Shown: positions 1-11,119 of the stretch, in pieces | How the letters are laid out: each line of letters starts with the position of its first letter | How positions within the stretch are numbered: position 1 is the stretch's first letter | NCBI GenBank assembly: GCA_009760855.2 | Contig: WPIO01000192.1 | Location: 188,001-252,000 of the forward strand | Direction: 5' to 3' | From: Cristatella mucedo | Lineage: Eukaryota > Bryozoa > Phylactolaemata > Cristatellidae | Length of the DNA stretch: 64,000 nt | Made by a program: the position numbers and the translations under genes | Notes under the pieces: model-generated | Seen by the model: only the letters and a program-made list of their open reading frames with translations | What the model was told of the DNA's origin: nothing | The model's database searches: none

Positions 1-1567
1 TGTTGTGTAAATCAAAGTTACATGCTACAGTTCCTTTGAAGCCTTTTGCTTACACCGAGCTGAAAAGGCTTTTAGAGCCTCAGCCTTTAGCAAGCAAAAT
101 CTGCGATGGTTTTTAACGAGCTTAGAATTGTTATCAAGGTGATGCCAGACTTGGGTTTGCCAGGCGATGCGTCGTCAGTGCTCGGCTTCTGGTTCTCGGT
201 ATATAGGCATTTTTTTATTATATTTATCCCTATTTTTTATTGTTGTTATCATTATATTTATTTTCATCATATTTATCATTGCCGTAAATACTAGTTAGCC
301 TAAAAAGGCTTCAGCATTGTGAACCTTCGGCACGGAGCTTTGGGCCCAAAAAATGCAGGACAGCATTTCCTGGAGCGGTCCGAGACCCCTTCCAAAGCCA
401 GGTGCCCTCCATGTGAGGAATCAGATTTTGTTTCCCGATAGACAATGGCCCAGGCAGCCAGGCTGCAAATAGCCAGCCGGTGCATCTGGAGTCACGGAGA
501 GATAAACGAGTACATGCAACCAGACCAAGCGAATAATATTAAGCATAGTGATTTATACTGAATAGATGTGTGCAATTTTTGTGTAGGCATGTCTATGGAT
601 GCACACTCGTTTATGAAGATACGCTGATTATATGGGTATATAGAGCCTACCTACATGTAGTGTATCAAATGGGTATACACCCAAATCTATTCGTACTCGG
701 GGTGTGTGCAGTTTAAATTGTTCGCAAGTAGACATCCTAAGTGACACTTTTGTACGGCATGGAAGTTTCACTAGAGCGTGGAGCTGCCACCAACGCAGCA
801 TCAAAACGTCAGAAACAAAAGACTCTTGCCGGATGCCTTTCACACAAAGGACAGGACGAAGAATGGGCTGCAAAGTCCACGACGTAGCATTCTAAGCTTG
901 CTAAACATGACCAGTTCGTGAGTATTTTTTAAGAGACTTCAAGTTCCTGTTCCTAAATCAAGTTCAATTCAAATGAATAGCCTGTGGCATAGGACTGGTC
1001 TGTAAAGCTGGATTTAAGATGGCCAGCAGCCGGAATATTAAGTTGGCCGTCTGGGACATCAATTTGATTTTCCTTGCAAAAGAAAAAGATTAGCATGTTT
1101 GATCTTGGGAATTGGGGTGAATAACTTGGCCGAGTCAGAAGTCTAAACTGGCAAACTAAATTCTCTTTGGCGGGAAGGGATTGGTGAATGTCAACAATAA
1201 GTTTGAGTTTTCAATTAAGAGTAACGAGTAACAATTGAATTATCTCATGCATATACGCGTACGTTTTGTAAGGAGTTTTTAATCATTCACATCGGTCCAT
1301 AGGCATGTTCTGTATAGGATATTTTAACACAGATGTGAGGTCAATTAAAACATGGACTGCTTAGTTTATATCTTTAAATGAAGGTACTAGCTTTGTCAAC
1401 ACATGGCTAGCACTTGTATCGAGTTTCTGCACAGTTTCTAGACATGAGTTTCTACACAGAACTAAAACCTTCGACAAACAAGCGCTTTTTTTACGTTTGA
1501 TCTACAAGGTTTTCTTAATTGCATTTTCACGTAAATGAGAAGACGGCTGAAAAAATTTGGTTTGAAT
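1..1567. other. Presumed intron or 3' part of the PKDCC-like gene, no feature seen
   Basis: AT-rich sequence without an open frame, splice-bounded exon or repeat that I recognise. If the PKDCC-like gene continues off the window this is intronic. Confidence 0.4.
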
Positions 1568-1581
1568 ATAAAATAAAATAT

Positions 1582-1719
1582 AATTCATTAATATAGCGCC
1601 CCAAGATAACTTAATCTCTATTCAGGCGCTTCACATATGCCTCGGGGCTCGAGCCCATGACCTCAGTCAGACTTTGGTCGGGGCGAGCACCTTAACCGCT
1701 AGACCAAACCAGCTCGGCG
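1582..1719 (-). mobile_element. SINE-B copy (tRNA-like head, LINE-1f-like tail)
   Basis: Read on the minus strand it begins GCCGAGCTGG, then a box A-like stretch (TGGTCTAGCGG, TTAAGGTGCTCG) and a box B-like GGGCTCGAGCCC. It ends GCGCCTGAATAGAGATTAAG...GGCGCTATATTAATGAATTA. The tail matches the 3' hairpin region of LINE-1f. The same head occurs at 26493 on the plus strand, which fixes the element limits. Confidence 0.75.
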
Positions 1720-2555
1720 AAGAATGGCGCTGAAAGCAGTGTTCGAGAAGGCACAGAGGCTACTGAGCACACTGCTTAATCGCTTGGCTCTACTAGACTA
1801 GAGTTCTGATTTTGGGGCGAAATGCTCCTATAATGCAATGGCAGCAAGGAGATATAAGCTCGACATAATCGAAGTACCATTCCACACAAGCCGCCGTGCC
1901 GCCTGTGGCTAAAATACTGACTGCTTTTCTTGGGACCGGCTTGTAAGCAGCCAATAAAAAGTGTCGACATTGTACACTGCAGGGGTCATGCAACGTAGCT
2001 CATCAGATAGCATCTGTGCCCGACACTGGATCGGTACATCGTAATTAGATCCACGACGTCTGAGATTGCTGCATGTCAATACCAGGATTGTTGGAGAGAA
2101 GAGCAGCCGCTAGAGCTCATCGAAGCCTCTTGCCCACAATGCCTTGTACAGCTGCACCAACTGGCAGTTACCCACATGGCTCGCACTCAGTAAGAGCAGT
2201 AAGAGCGAATGCACTGCTAAAGATCCTGACGGACCCAGGGTTAGGTAGATGAGCAGCCCAAACTTCATCTTGTCCAGGGTCGGCCGAAGTTTAATGCTTG
2301 ACAGTTGACACCATCGGTACAATCGGTTCTTTTTGCTGGGGGCTAGGGTCTGTTGGCTCGCCTCCGTCTACAGACTGCTACAGATACCTGCTTTGCCCAT
2401 GGGTTCTATGATACTCTAGGAATGGGGCATTGGCATTGCACCGTTCGCTACCCTTCGGGTAGGATTCTGTTAATTGCAGTGCATGCACCTTAAGAAATAA
2501 GATACTTTGATGAGATTAAGCAATCGCCTCAGCAAAGCCACTGAATGAAGTCTAC

Positions 2556-2755
2556 CTCAACGTGAAGTTCAATGTTGCAACGTGGTTGACACAGTCTTCA
2601 TCTACGGAACATTGCGGCTCGAAACGACCAACGTCGTCGAGGTCGGCAAGTTTCACGGCACCATCCACCAGGACGAACTGTTCCTTTTTGTAGTCATTTA
2701 GAACAAGTTCGTGGCGAGCTAAGTAATCAGTGAGGCTGGCGATTCCAGCAGCCAT
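2556..2755 (-). CDS. PKDCC: PKDCC-like kinase, exon 3 (catalytic loop and DFG equivalent)
   Basis: This 200-nt exon lies between a strong acceptor (TTTTTTCTCCTAG|ATGGCT) and a GAG|GTAGAC donor, so it leaves phase 2. Exon residues 19-31 read LNDYKKEQFVLVD. The Asp at 21 is the presumed catalytic base, in a loop that lacks the usual HRD arginine, as in this family. KLADLDD at 35-41 is the metal-binding DFG equivalent. Downstream are two cysteines and NFTL, matching the CxxxxxC and NFTL segment of PKDCC. The remaining C-lobe (the GWC..MNE-type segment and the terminal cysteine-rich part) was not found between 1 and 2555, so the gene is partial in this window and continues past position 1 or into exons too diverged to see. 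Confidence 0.88.
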
Positions 2756-5700
2756 CTAGGAGAAAAAAGTCTGTCCGATATATACAAAATAGCCGCTTGG
2801 CCAATCGCAGAGCCCACTATTGAGATTCACACAGCAGCAGCAACGCATGCAAGCCAGTGTACCTCCCTCCAGGGCCGAGCGCTTGGGAGCCGGTGGACGC
2901 TAACGTGCTGAGCTTACTGTGAATTCTCCCTCTCCCCCACTCTTACTGACATTCGTCCTTCCAGGGTCGAGTTAAACGATCGATATACTGAGCTGAGCGG
3001 GTACTTAGCGGTTGGGCTGGCAGCTTTCTTCTGTCTACCAAGCTGTTAAAGTCACGGGTTTCGCATTCTTGGAAAACGAGAAGATGCCGCCGGTGTTGTT
3101 CAAGTTGCCAGATGGAGCACGAATTCCCTGGATAGCACGAGAATAGCGATCGCAGCTGCCAACGCCTCTGGGCCTTATGCCCTGGCATAACAGAGACCTA
3201 TTGAACATCCTACATTGAGCCCTCATCAAAACTACCCGGCGAGAGTAATCTCATGCTCGTAGCGCCCTGAACGTATCGACCGTCCTGGCGTCGGTTGGGG
3301 GAGTTATGCCAGCCCGCCACATCTCACTCCTTACGGCGGCTAACTTCGCCGGCTGTCTAGTCAACTCGCAGCAATGCTTACGCTCTGTTCCTGTGTGGAG
3401 CACCTGGATACCCGACGGAACATACAGTAGGCAGCTTGGAGAAGCATGACAGGCCACAAGATATGTGGGCGGAAAAACCCCACAGCCATCAAATGCGTCG
3501 TGGCCTGCTGCTGCAACGATCGACTCCCTTGACTCTTTCGAGAGTTCCTCCTAAAGAATGCAAAGTATGGACCCACACCGCAGCACGAGAAAGCAGGTCC
3601 GTGTCCAGATCGAGCTGATGCCTGAGTCGGCTCGTCAGCGGAGATCTCACAGGCTCCTTAACTCTTTATCCAACACTTCCCCTTAAGGTACTGGATCTAA
3701 ATTACAGCAAGTTGCATTGATATTAGCAAGCCACCCTGTCCAACGTGAGGACAACGTTTTAATTCGTTGATTAGCAACATCAGCCCACGATTTGTTGGTA
3801 TGCATTCAGGCTACATTACCACCACCAGTCTTTTGGTTAAGAATTACCATACTGTTACAGAATTCAATTAGGTTGGGCGAAAAAGCTGGTGACAGTGAAC
3901 AATAAAATCCTGCTTGCACTCTTGCATCATTCCAGTGTTCCCAGCATCCAAATTCTTGGTCTACTAGCCTTTGATCCACTGATTTTAGTCTGGCAGTTTG
4001 CTAGCTCTGAGCCAACGTGCTTACTAGCTATATGTGCATGTATGAAGCAGACCGCTCCGTCACCGAGAACGATAGTCACTTTGTGCCAGTGACTCTTATC
4101 TATCCAAGGTCTGGAATGTGCCCCTGGACGTCCATGAACACTCCTAATAGGCTAGCTTGACAAGAGCGAAATGGGGAGCGAGTGGTCTTCCGAACCATAT
4201 TCCCAAACTATCGCACCGCAGACAAGGGAACAACCTCGAAACAGTTGCACATTTTATCTAAGGAAAAGCTAAATTGAAAAACTCCACTGACCTGTGTTCG
4301 TGATTAGGCGCTGGGTTTTGCCAGCGTTTAACATTCTCGCGTGTGGGCCATGTGGTTTCGGGTTTGAGCTTATAAATTGCGTTACGCTTGGGATTTGCAG
4401 ACGAGCTACAAGGTGGCTCTCAATCGTACACTCAATTTGCTCCGAATAAGTCTTTGAGCTCTAATCGCTGTCTGATAGGCGTGGCCTAAAATCAGTCGGC
4501 TGTATCTGGTGTTACTCAAGCCCTGTCTAGTTAGTCGATGTGAATGCTCTTCTCTGGCCTTCTGGGAGCTTGTTTGACGATTTGCTGAAGCCTCGCAATC
4601 AAACTTGGCAACGCTTAGTTTTTCATTGAAATGTCTACCGCTAGTCTGGTGGCATCATGTGTGATTATAATAATAATAATAATAATAATGCACTTGATAA
4701 AGCACCCTCAGAGAACTCAATCTCTTTCTAGGCTCTTTACATTTTCTGCAAATGGAAATGCAATTGAATGGTGAGTAATATCATGCTTGATAAACAAAAT
4801 GAATAACATGGTTAGGGGTGACATGCACAGGGTCAGCATGCAAATGTAGTTAGTGGCAGCATGCACAATGTCAGCACGCATAAGCACGTGAAGGACGAAT
4901 CACAGGGACCCACTAAATGCTGTCCTAAGTGATAGTCTTAAGTGATAGTCCTATGTCCTATGTCCTAAGTGATAGTCCTAGTGATCCCGCCATGTCCTTG
5001 GATATTCATTAACAAACTGCTTGGTGATCTAGGAAGGCCTCGATTTTATTTTTATAAAAACGCGCTTGATGATGTAAAGTAACCTAGTGTGCTTTAATTA
5101 ATCAAGCTCACAGAAACATTAAGATTAGTATAGCTGTAGTTTCGTCGGAACATTGGACAAATGCCCGTTAGATTAGTCGTGGGTTTACGATTATCGACCA
5201 AAACTCCTGATTAAAAAATAAACTACCTGCGGGTTTTGAATCCAATATCACAAGCGTCTATCGGTTCTTACGTCCAACACCTTACCCACTCGACTGCCTT
5301 CTAAATTACTCGATATCATTTAGGTTAGGATTTAATTTTATTATGCTGCGACTGAACCACTGAACCAGGGGGTAGGTATTTTGGACCCATGGCATGTCCG
5401 CTATGTAAAGGCCTATAGGTGTTCTCACTAACTCCTCACGCCGGAAACGATTGGGCGACAGAACTTTCTTGAAGAGCGTAAAAAGAAAAAAATCCAATTT
5501 TTTTCGGTCTGTATCTACTTTATTCATTTAGAAGAATCCAGAGCCTCAGCTTTCGTCATGTGTGTCTCAATCTCCCAGTTGGCAATGTGTATATTGTTTG
5601 ACTAAGGGTGACGGTCAAATAATATACATATTTACAGCTCTTAGGAGCTGATGCTTCCTTTTTGCTCACCACGAGTATGAACAAGTAAACACCAGAGCAA

Positions 5701-6541
5701 TATTGTTGATAAGGTCATGCAATTGTCTCGGTGTCAGGAAATAGAGGACCCCAATAGGGCTTTTGTGGGTAATAAAGGCTCAAAAATGCTAATACTACTT
5801 TGTAAGGCCGTTGCCTCTCAATTTTGATTGATCAAAAAATAAATTCCTACTAGTATAAAATAAACTTCCCCTGATTGTTAAATAAGATTATTTTATTGAA
5901 GGTGTCATTTCGGCTAGCTCTTTCAAAGTGTGATTAATTTTTTAACGCAAATAGACATTGGGTAAATCCTACAAAGGTCTCCGAACCTGAGTTGGGTGGA
6001 GGTGAAATTAAAATGCTAGGTATTAAAACAAAATGCGAAGTTAAACGTTTTTCCGCTAATAGAGAAAATTCTATTTGAACGCGGCGGACTGTAGATTAAA
6101 CTCTGAAGATTAGCAGCATAAACGTTCTGCACCAGAGGCCATCAGCTAAATTAGATTGCTAGTGGAATATCATCAACCGCTCTACGTCGAAACTTCCGAG
6201 CTCTGATAAAGCATGCCTTCAAAGTCGCCAAACCGGCGAACAGTTTCTCCAAGAATCGAAAGTTTATCCCACATGCATCCCATCAATTCGCTGGCTGCAT
6301 CGGCAGACAGAGCTGCTGTCTGCCGCAACAACAGAATGCTCATCGGAGCTTTTTCATTTTTATACACAGCCAACTGCCTGTCAGAGACACAGGATACCAC
6401 GCCCCCTCTATTGCGAGCAATGCCCAAAATAGCCTCGTCTAGAGGGTGAAAAGGGAGAAGGAGCGCCATCATCGCCTCATGGCCCGACGCAAGAGCGCAG
6501 CCGCCTCTTGCAGCTGGGGCTCGAGGCGCGTGAGCACTCAC
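2756..6541 (-). other. Intron 2 of the PKDCC-like gene
   Basis: This 3.8-kb intron runs from GTGAGT at 6541 to TTTTTTCTCCTAG at 2756. It contains one recognisable repeat, the 3' end of LINE-1f (about 4664-4925), and a short run of GTGATAGTCCTA-like repeats near 4930-4985. I see nothing else that is coding. Confidence 0.75.
4664..4925 (-). mobile_element. LINE-1f 3' end (5'-truncated copy)
   Basis: On the minus strand this carries the LINE-1f 3' untranslated region: GGGTCCCTGTGATTCGTCC, the repeated GCTGACATTGTGCATGCT-type block, CTGCAAATG...AGAAAGAGATTGAGTTCTCT, and an (ATT)n tail at 4669-4690. The coding part is absent. Confidence 0.85.
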
Positions 6542-6673
6542 CCGCAGCCTTGACTCCCATGACATTTGCAGCATCTTGAGTAGATCGACGGGCTCACCCA
6601 GCTCGGTCACGATGGCAGTCAGCGACGACGGCTCGGACGCGTCTGGCTCGTCCGGTGCGCAGTAAGCTACAAG
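6542..6673 (-). CDS. PKDCC: PKDCC-like kinase, exon 2
   Basis: A 132-nt, 44-codon exon with both boundaries in phase 0. The acceptor is GCGCTTAG|CTTGTAGC and the donor CTGCGG|GTGAGT. It encodes LVAYC, an acidic linker, then SSLTAIVTELGEPVDLLKML and QMSWESRLR. This matches the end of the N-lobe, the hinge and the first C-lobe helix of PKDCC, whose signature is TELG.PV followed by LLQ.SWE.R. Its low-complexity flanks and the long reading frame continuing below 6542 are intron read-through. The phases let exons 1, 2 and 3 join without a shift, which is the strongest argument that they form one gene. Confidence 0.88.
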
Positions 6674-7138
6674 CTAAGCGCTACCGGCGCTCAGCGGCCA
6701 GAGCAAGCTCCAGTGGCGCGCTTTCGCTGTGGTGCTAGCGCTGCCGCACTCGGCCGCCAATCCAAGGATCTGGCTGTCGTGCCTCGAGCATCGACCTCAG
6801 CTTTAGAGACCGGCGAAGCTTATTGCCGCAGGAGAGAGTTTTGACCGAGCTACAGCCCCTAAGCCTGTGTTGGCCTCTCCCCATCTGCCTTCTTTGCATT
6901 TGGTCGGTCTTAAGAAGATGAAGGTTTGCCCTTTTCCTTGACAAAGTCAAGGCCACGCCCTGGCTTCAACCTGCCACTGTCATCTATATATCGGCATGTA
7001 TAGGCTCCTGAACAGAAAATTGCAGGAGCACTCGATCGTCGGTTACCACTAGTAGACGAGTCATCTCGATTGCACCAGGAGTGACAGAGAGATAGAGGAA
7101 GAGAGAGCGAGACAGTGGCCCTGAGGAAAGCAGGACAT

Positions 7139-7530
7139 CTGCTGCACCAGTTTCAGCCTCCTCGTGCCCTTAGACCCTGTATGGACAATAAATTAGCTAT
7201 TCCGTTCCTTCGCTTAAAGAACGTTGGCGACAGAAGCTTCAGCTCTGCAGGTCCTAGAATGTGGAACTCTCTTCCACAATTCTTACGAAGCGACAACTAC
7301 TCCCCTGCTGCCGACTATGGCTCATTCTTTCGAGCGGTCCTGAGCTGCTACTTCCATGCTACTCACTACCTCAACAGCTCTCCTGACTCTGCTATGCTTC
7401 CCACTTTCTCCTTGTTGCGTAAGATGAAGTTTGTTGGCTACCGAATGCGTACCGGTAGCCGCTTAGGCTGTCGGTTCGCTATACAAAACTCTCCTGTTCA
7501 ACACCCGCATAGTCTTTTCTAAGTACTGGA
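7139..7530 (+). mobile_element. R element copy 1 (RT C-terminal-derived repeat) in intron 1
   Basis: A ~390-bp repeat beginning CTGCTGCACCAGTTTCAG. It has an uninterrupted reading frame whose IPFLRLKNVGDRSFSSAGPR and MWNSLPQFLR segments match the extreme C-terminus encoded by L2/CR1-type LINE ORF2. It is similar in protein and DNA to the copy at 31226 and less so to that at 13312. All three start at the same point. Its relation to LINE-1f is at family level only. Confidence 0.75.
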
Positions 7531-7879
7531 ATGCTGAAATTAACGACTACGAAGACAAGGCGTGGTTTGGAAGCATAGGCTAATGATCGAATCCCTGGAA
7601 TTGCTTACGAATGCTAATGGGGTAACTAAAAATGAATTTAGAGGTTGGACCCTGACCTTGTGTGGACAGCGTCCGGCCAACTACGGGCCAGACGCGTTAC
7701 TACTAAATCCAGTGCCCAGGTGCCCTGCAACTCGTTAGCTCACTTCCATGGCCGTTGTACACAAGGCAGTGGTGGGGGGATGGGGTGGCGGCGGCAACAA
7801 GATGTAGAAGAAGAAGGGAACAGCGAGACGAGCCTGAAGAGCTCAGGGGCCGGTCGCCACGCCCCTTATGACGTCACAT

Positions 7880-8500
7880 CGTGAGCCTGCCTCGGTCCCG
7901 TCGCAACCGGGCACTTTGTCGCGGTTAACCGCGTGCAACTGGCACTGCAAAGTGCACCAGCCAAACTACCGGCAAGTCCATTAGCGCCTCGGCAAATGGT
8001 AAGCGAGAGCTTCGTCAGGTAGAGAAGTAAGCGCAAAACAAAGACCCGCAGCAGGTGCGTGGAGGCACCGCTCCCGCCGCTTCACAGCTGTTGCGTCGGG
8101 GGCCCTCAAGGCGCCAACAGGCAGAGTGCTACACCTAAGCGTGAGAATGAGAGCGATTCGCAGGGATCGACGTGACAGTGGAATGACGATATCGCAGGTG
8201 GCTCTTGCTCCGTCGCGACTGGTACTGTCGACTTTTTCTATCTCCTTTTCCGAGAATCTGCTTCTCTTGCAGCTCTCATCACATCCTGCAAGCGCTTTCG
8301 CCGGCCGACTAAACGATGCGGGCAGGCCTCGGCTTGTGGGCAGGGCCTCTCCTTACATGAAACGCTCTGAACCCGTCGCAGCCAAGCCCACGTGCTGGCG
8401 ACAGAAACAGCTCCAGCGTGAGAGTGGGGAGAGCGAAGCCGTCGAGTTGAGCTGACGACCGAAATCCCGTCGCAACTCGGGTTCCCTTGATCGCTGGCAC
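7880..8500 (+). repeat. Dispersed CCGTCGCAAC-type motif cluster
   Basis: The motif recurs near 7897 (CCCGTCGCAACCGGG), 8207 (TCCGTCGCGACTGG), 8371 (CCCGTCGCAGCC) and 8467 (CCCGTCGCAACTCGG) on the plus strand. A paired GCGTGAGAATGAGAGCG / GCGTGAGAGTGGGGAGAGCG block is also present. It may be a decayed tandem repeat; no function is visible. Confidence 0.3.
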
Positions 8501-9180
8501 CGGACGACCGACAGAGATTGCTGGACGCTTCCTTCCCTTGGACTGCCGGGTAGGCGGCGAGGAGAGAAATTTTGGACAGACTTTTAGGAATTCGAGGTGA
8601 CAGAGAGCGGGCGGCTACCGTGCGTTGCCTCCACTGCCGAAAACTAAAGGTCAGCTATCGAAAGCACCCGCTGTCTATCAATCTCTGCCCTCTTGTTCTC
8701 TGGCAGACGAGAGCAGGCTCTAGCGAAGCTGGATAAATGTAGAAGCCGGCCGTGTTATTTCTCACGTTTATATTCGCTGACATGCTACGGTCGGACGACT
8801 GAGGCATGGTTTCCGAGCTCGCCATCGGGGGGGGGGATGGGGAAGGCACTCACGGGCCAGAGCAAAAGAAGTAAATGCATTCGCAGTTGGCAGAGAGGAT
8901 GAGGAAAAGAAAAGAAGGGAAAAGAGTTAGATGGACAGGTGGATCGATTAGAGTACTTTGCGATAGCTGTAGTACTACTATGAGGGCACAGCTATGATGA
9001 GTATCGCGTAAAAAATATATCAAGAGAAACGTGCTAATTGCTTTAATAATTCGAACAATCACTATCGTAGTTGAACTAGAACATTTAATGGTGAACTGAA
9101 CTAAGAAATAGTGATGAACAGCATTTTGAAAATTAGAATTTGATTACGGATGTAAGGGCTGTGGATATGATCTCCTAATG

Positions 9181-9367
9181 CAGAGGCTCTCAGCCTTCCT
9201 AATGCCGCGACCCTTTAATACAGTTCCTCATGTTGTGGCGACCCCAAGCCATAAAATTGTTGTGAGCAAAATTTTGAAATGCGTGTTTTCCGATGGTCTT
9301 GAGTGACCTCAGTTAAAGGGTCGTTCGACCCACAAAGGGGTCGCGACCCGCAGGTTGACAACCACTG
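9181..9367. mobile_element. SPIN-like non-autonomous hAT transposon
   Basis: A 187-bp element flanked on both sides by the perfect 8-bp direct repeat TCCTAATG (9173-9180 and 9368-9375), the target-duplication length of hAT transposons. The ends form imperfect inverted repeats: CAGAGGCTCTCAGCCT at the left, CAGTGGTTGTCAACCT when the right end is reversed. Internally it reads TTTAATACAGTTCCTCATGT, TTTTCCGATGGTCTT, the palindrome GGGTCGTTCGACCC and GGGGTCGCGACCC. I recognise this combination from the SPIN/URR1-like hAT-Charlie elements of tetrapods, which are known for horizontal transfer. No transposase is encoded. It sits in intron 1 of the PKDCC-like gene. Identity to SPIN rests on memory of the consensus and was not searched. 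Confidence 0.88.
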
Positions 9368-10026
9368 TCCTAATGAAATGAATAAACACGATGAACCGCT
9401 GATGCAATAAGTCCAAGCGACTGTCTGCGACTGTCGGTGAGTCATTGCGGCTGAGCCTTTATGCAGCTATAAGCTTATATGCGCCAGCTGTTCTTCGCGG
9501 AAAACGCTAGTAGAGTCTATCAACATTATATTCAGCAGCCTTATATAGAGCGGTATTTATTTATAAGAGACACGTGTCCCGGCTTGCTATTCAAACGGGT
9601 TACGGCAGATGCAAGAGACCTGTAGCAACTTGAGGTATTACGAGCCGAATATGGTCCTAGCCTAAGGCTTAGATCTCGGCAAAGGCTATCAAAGTAAGAA
9701 ATAGTAAGCCGGGCTTTATGCTCGTCGTCAAAGTCATTGTGATGCCCCTTTCGGCTATGGAAAATAAAGCTATACGTTATGTACATTAATTTTTTTTATA
9801 AACTGCTCTCGAGACCGTATTTTTCGTTCTTAGGTTTCCAAAGCCTTACTCACTAGCGACGAGCGTCATGTCATTCCCTGACTTGATATAAAGGGGAGAA
9901 TCTAAATACCCACCGATTCCTCAAAGCATTCGCTCCATCGCATGAATTGTCTTTACGGTGCTTTTGCGTGCTGTAATTCCCCACGTTATCACTAGCCAAT
10001 TGATATTCACTTCCTTCACAGCTTAT

Positions 10027-10095
10027 ATTAAGTGCCTAGAAAGAGATTTACTTCTCTTATGGCGCTATACGCAGCATTACAATTATTTTATAGCG
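10027..10095 (+). mobile_element. SINE-B/LINE-1f-type 3' tail remnant
   Basis: AAGTGCCTAGAAAGAGATTT...CTCTTATGGCGCTATA is the shared LINE-1f/SINE-B tail hairpin. No head or RT sequence is recognisable upstream. Confidence 0.55.
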
Positions 10096-10546
10096 CGGGC
10101 GTTATTGATCGATGTATTGTGCTGCTCTCGCCACCATACTTGCATCGACTGGTTTTTATGACTCGCTAGCCCGTGCTTTCAGGTGCATAGTTTCACGATG
10201 ACCGGTCGCCGGCACTGAAACCTCTAGGGGCACTGCATTTTTAGTATTTTTTACTCAGACTTCAGTTCCGGAATCACTACACGTGCTCTCCTGACAGCGT
10301 ACTGTTTTATCTCTCGTTTACACATAATATATACGGTAAAAAGGTATGTACAATTACTGAGGCGAAAAAAGGAGAAAGGAAAGGTAATCAAATGATGACT
10401 CGAGAAAAGTGCAGTTCTGTCACGGCGGCGCTGTATACATTTTTTTATCATTGTAAGTATTATTATTATAGCAAGAAATGTGGCAATGAAAAAAAGGGAG
10501 CATTTGCTGTAGGGTTTAAAGCCAATACTTCTTGTCTAAGGTTTAC

Positions 10547-11119
10547 CTTAACGATGTTTTCATGCGACAGGCATCTGAGAACTCTGATTTCCTTGAGTAG
10601 TTTCCTATACACCTTCACGTAGCATTTGGTTTCGTCTGACTCCGTCGACAGACACTTGCGCATGTCATAGGAGTCGAAGTTGACAACTTTCACAGCGACG
10701 CCATTTCCCCGATACTTCGCGCTGTACACGGCTTTCGTCCAGCCCTGGGCGACGTAAGCAGCGTCACCCAAGGCGTGCCAGAGCACGCGGCAATCCGCAA
10801 TGAAAGGCGCCGCCGTCGCCGGACGACGATTACGCCTCCTCGGCAGCAGCTCGTCGCCGCCGTCGATCGCCGACGCTCGGTGGAGGTCGCAGCCACCGGC
10901 AGCCGCCGCCAGGGAGCCGGCGGCAGGCGGCCAATCGGCTACGCTGACGCCGGCGACCGGCTTCTCGGCGTCGCCGCCCGTGGCCAGAGCTCGTAGGCAG
11001 CCCGCGACGCCGACCACGAACAATAAAGTGCAGCAGCCGCTCGCTGCCAGCACTCTTCGGCTGGCGATAGCTTGTCTGCGCTCCCGGTTGACGTGAAGTC
11101 CGCTCGCGGGAAGCAGCAT
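10547..11119 (-). CDS. PKDCC: PKDCC/VLK-like secretory kinase, first coding exon
   Basis: This exon encodes the N-terminus and N-lobe of a PKDCC (vertebrate lonesome kinase) type protein. That family contains Golgi/extracellular protein kinases that phosphorylate secretory-pathway and matrix proteins. I chose the ATG at 11119; the frame stays open upstream but has no other ATG. Residues 11-22 are basic and 23-44 hydrophobic, consistent with a signal anchor, followed by an Ala/Gly-rich linker to about 109. The N-lobe starts near residue 110. It has a loop around QGWTKAVYSAKY at about 122-133, the VAVK lysine near 144, and a KLLKEIRVL helix with the presumed alpha-C Glu near 177. The exon ends in SHENIVK followed by a donor (AAG|GTAAAC), phase 0, and joins the exon at 6673 to read HENIVK-LVAYC, the family's hinge-proximal motif. 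CpG-rich. The assignment rests on remembered family motifs and three exons agreeing in order, strand and phase. Confidence 0.88.

Larger units (their letters stand above)
6674..10546 (-). other. Intron 1 of the PKDCC-like gene
   Basis: This 3.9-kb intron is bounded by GTAAAC at 10546 and a GCGCTTAG acceptor at 6674. It holds an R-element copy (about 7139-7530), the SPIN-like hAT element (9181-9367) and a LINE/SINE tail (about 10027-10095). A GC-rich 7.6-8.9 kb stretch has a recurring CCGTCGCAAC-type motif. No other coding signal was seen. Confidence 0.75.
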
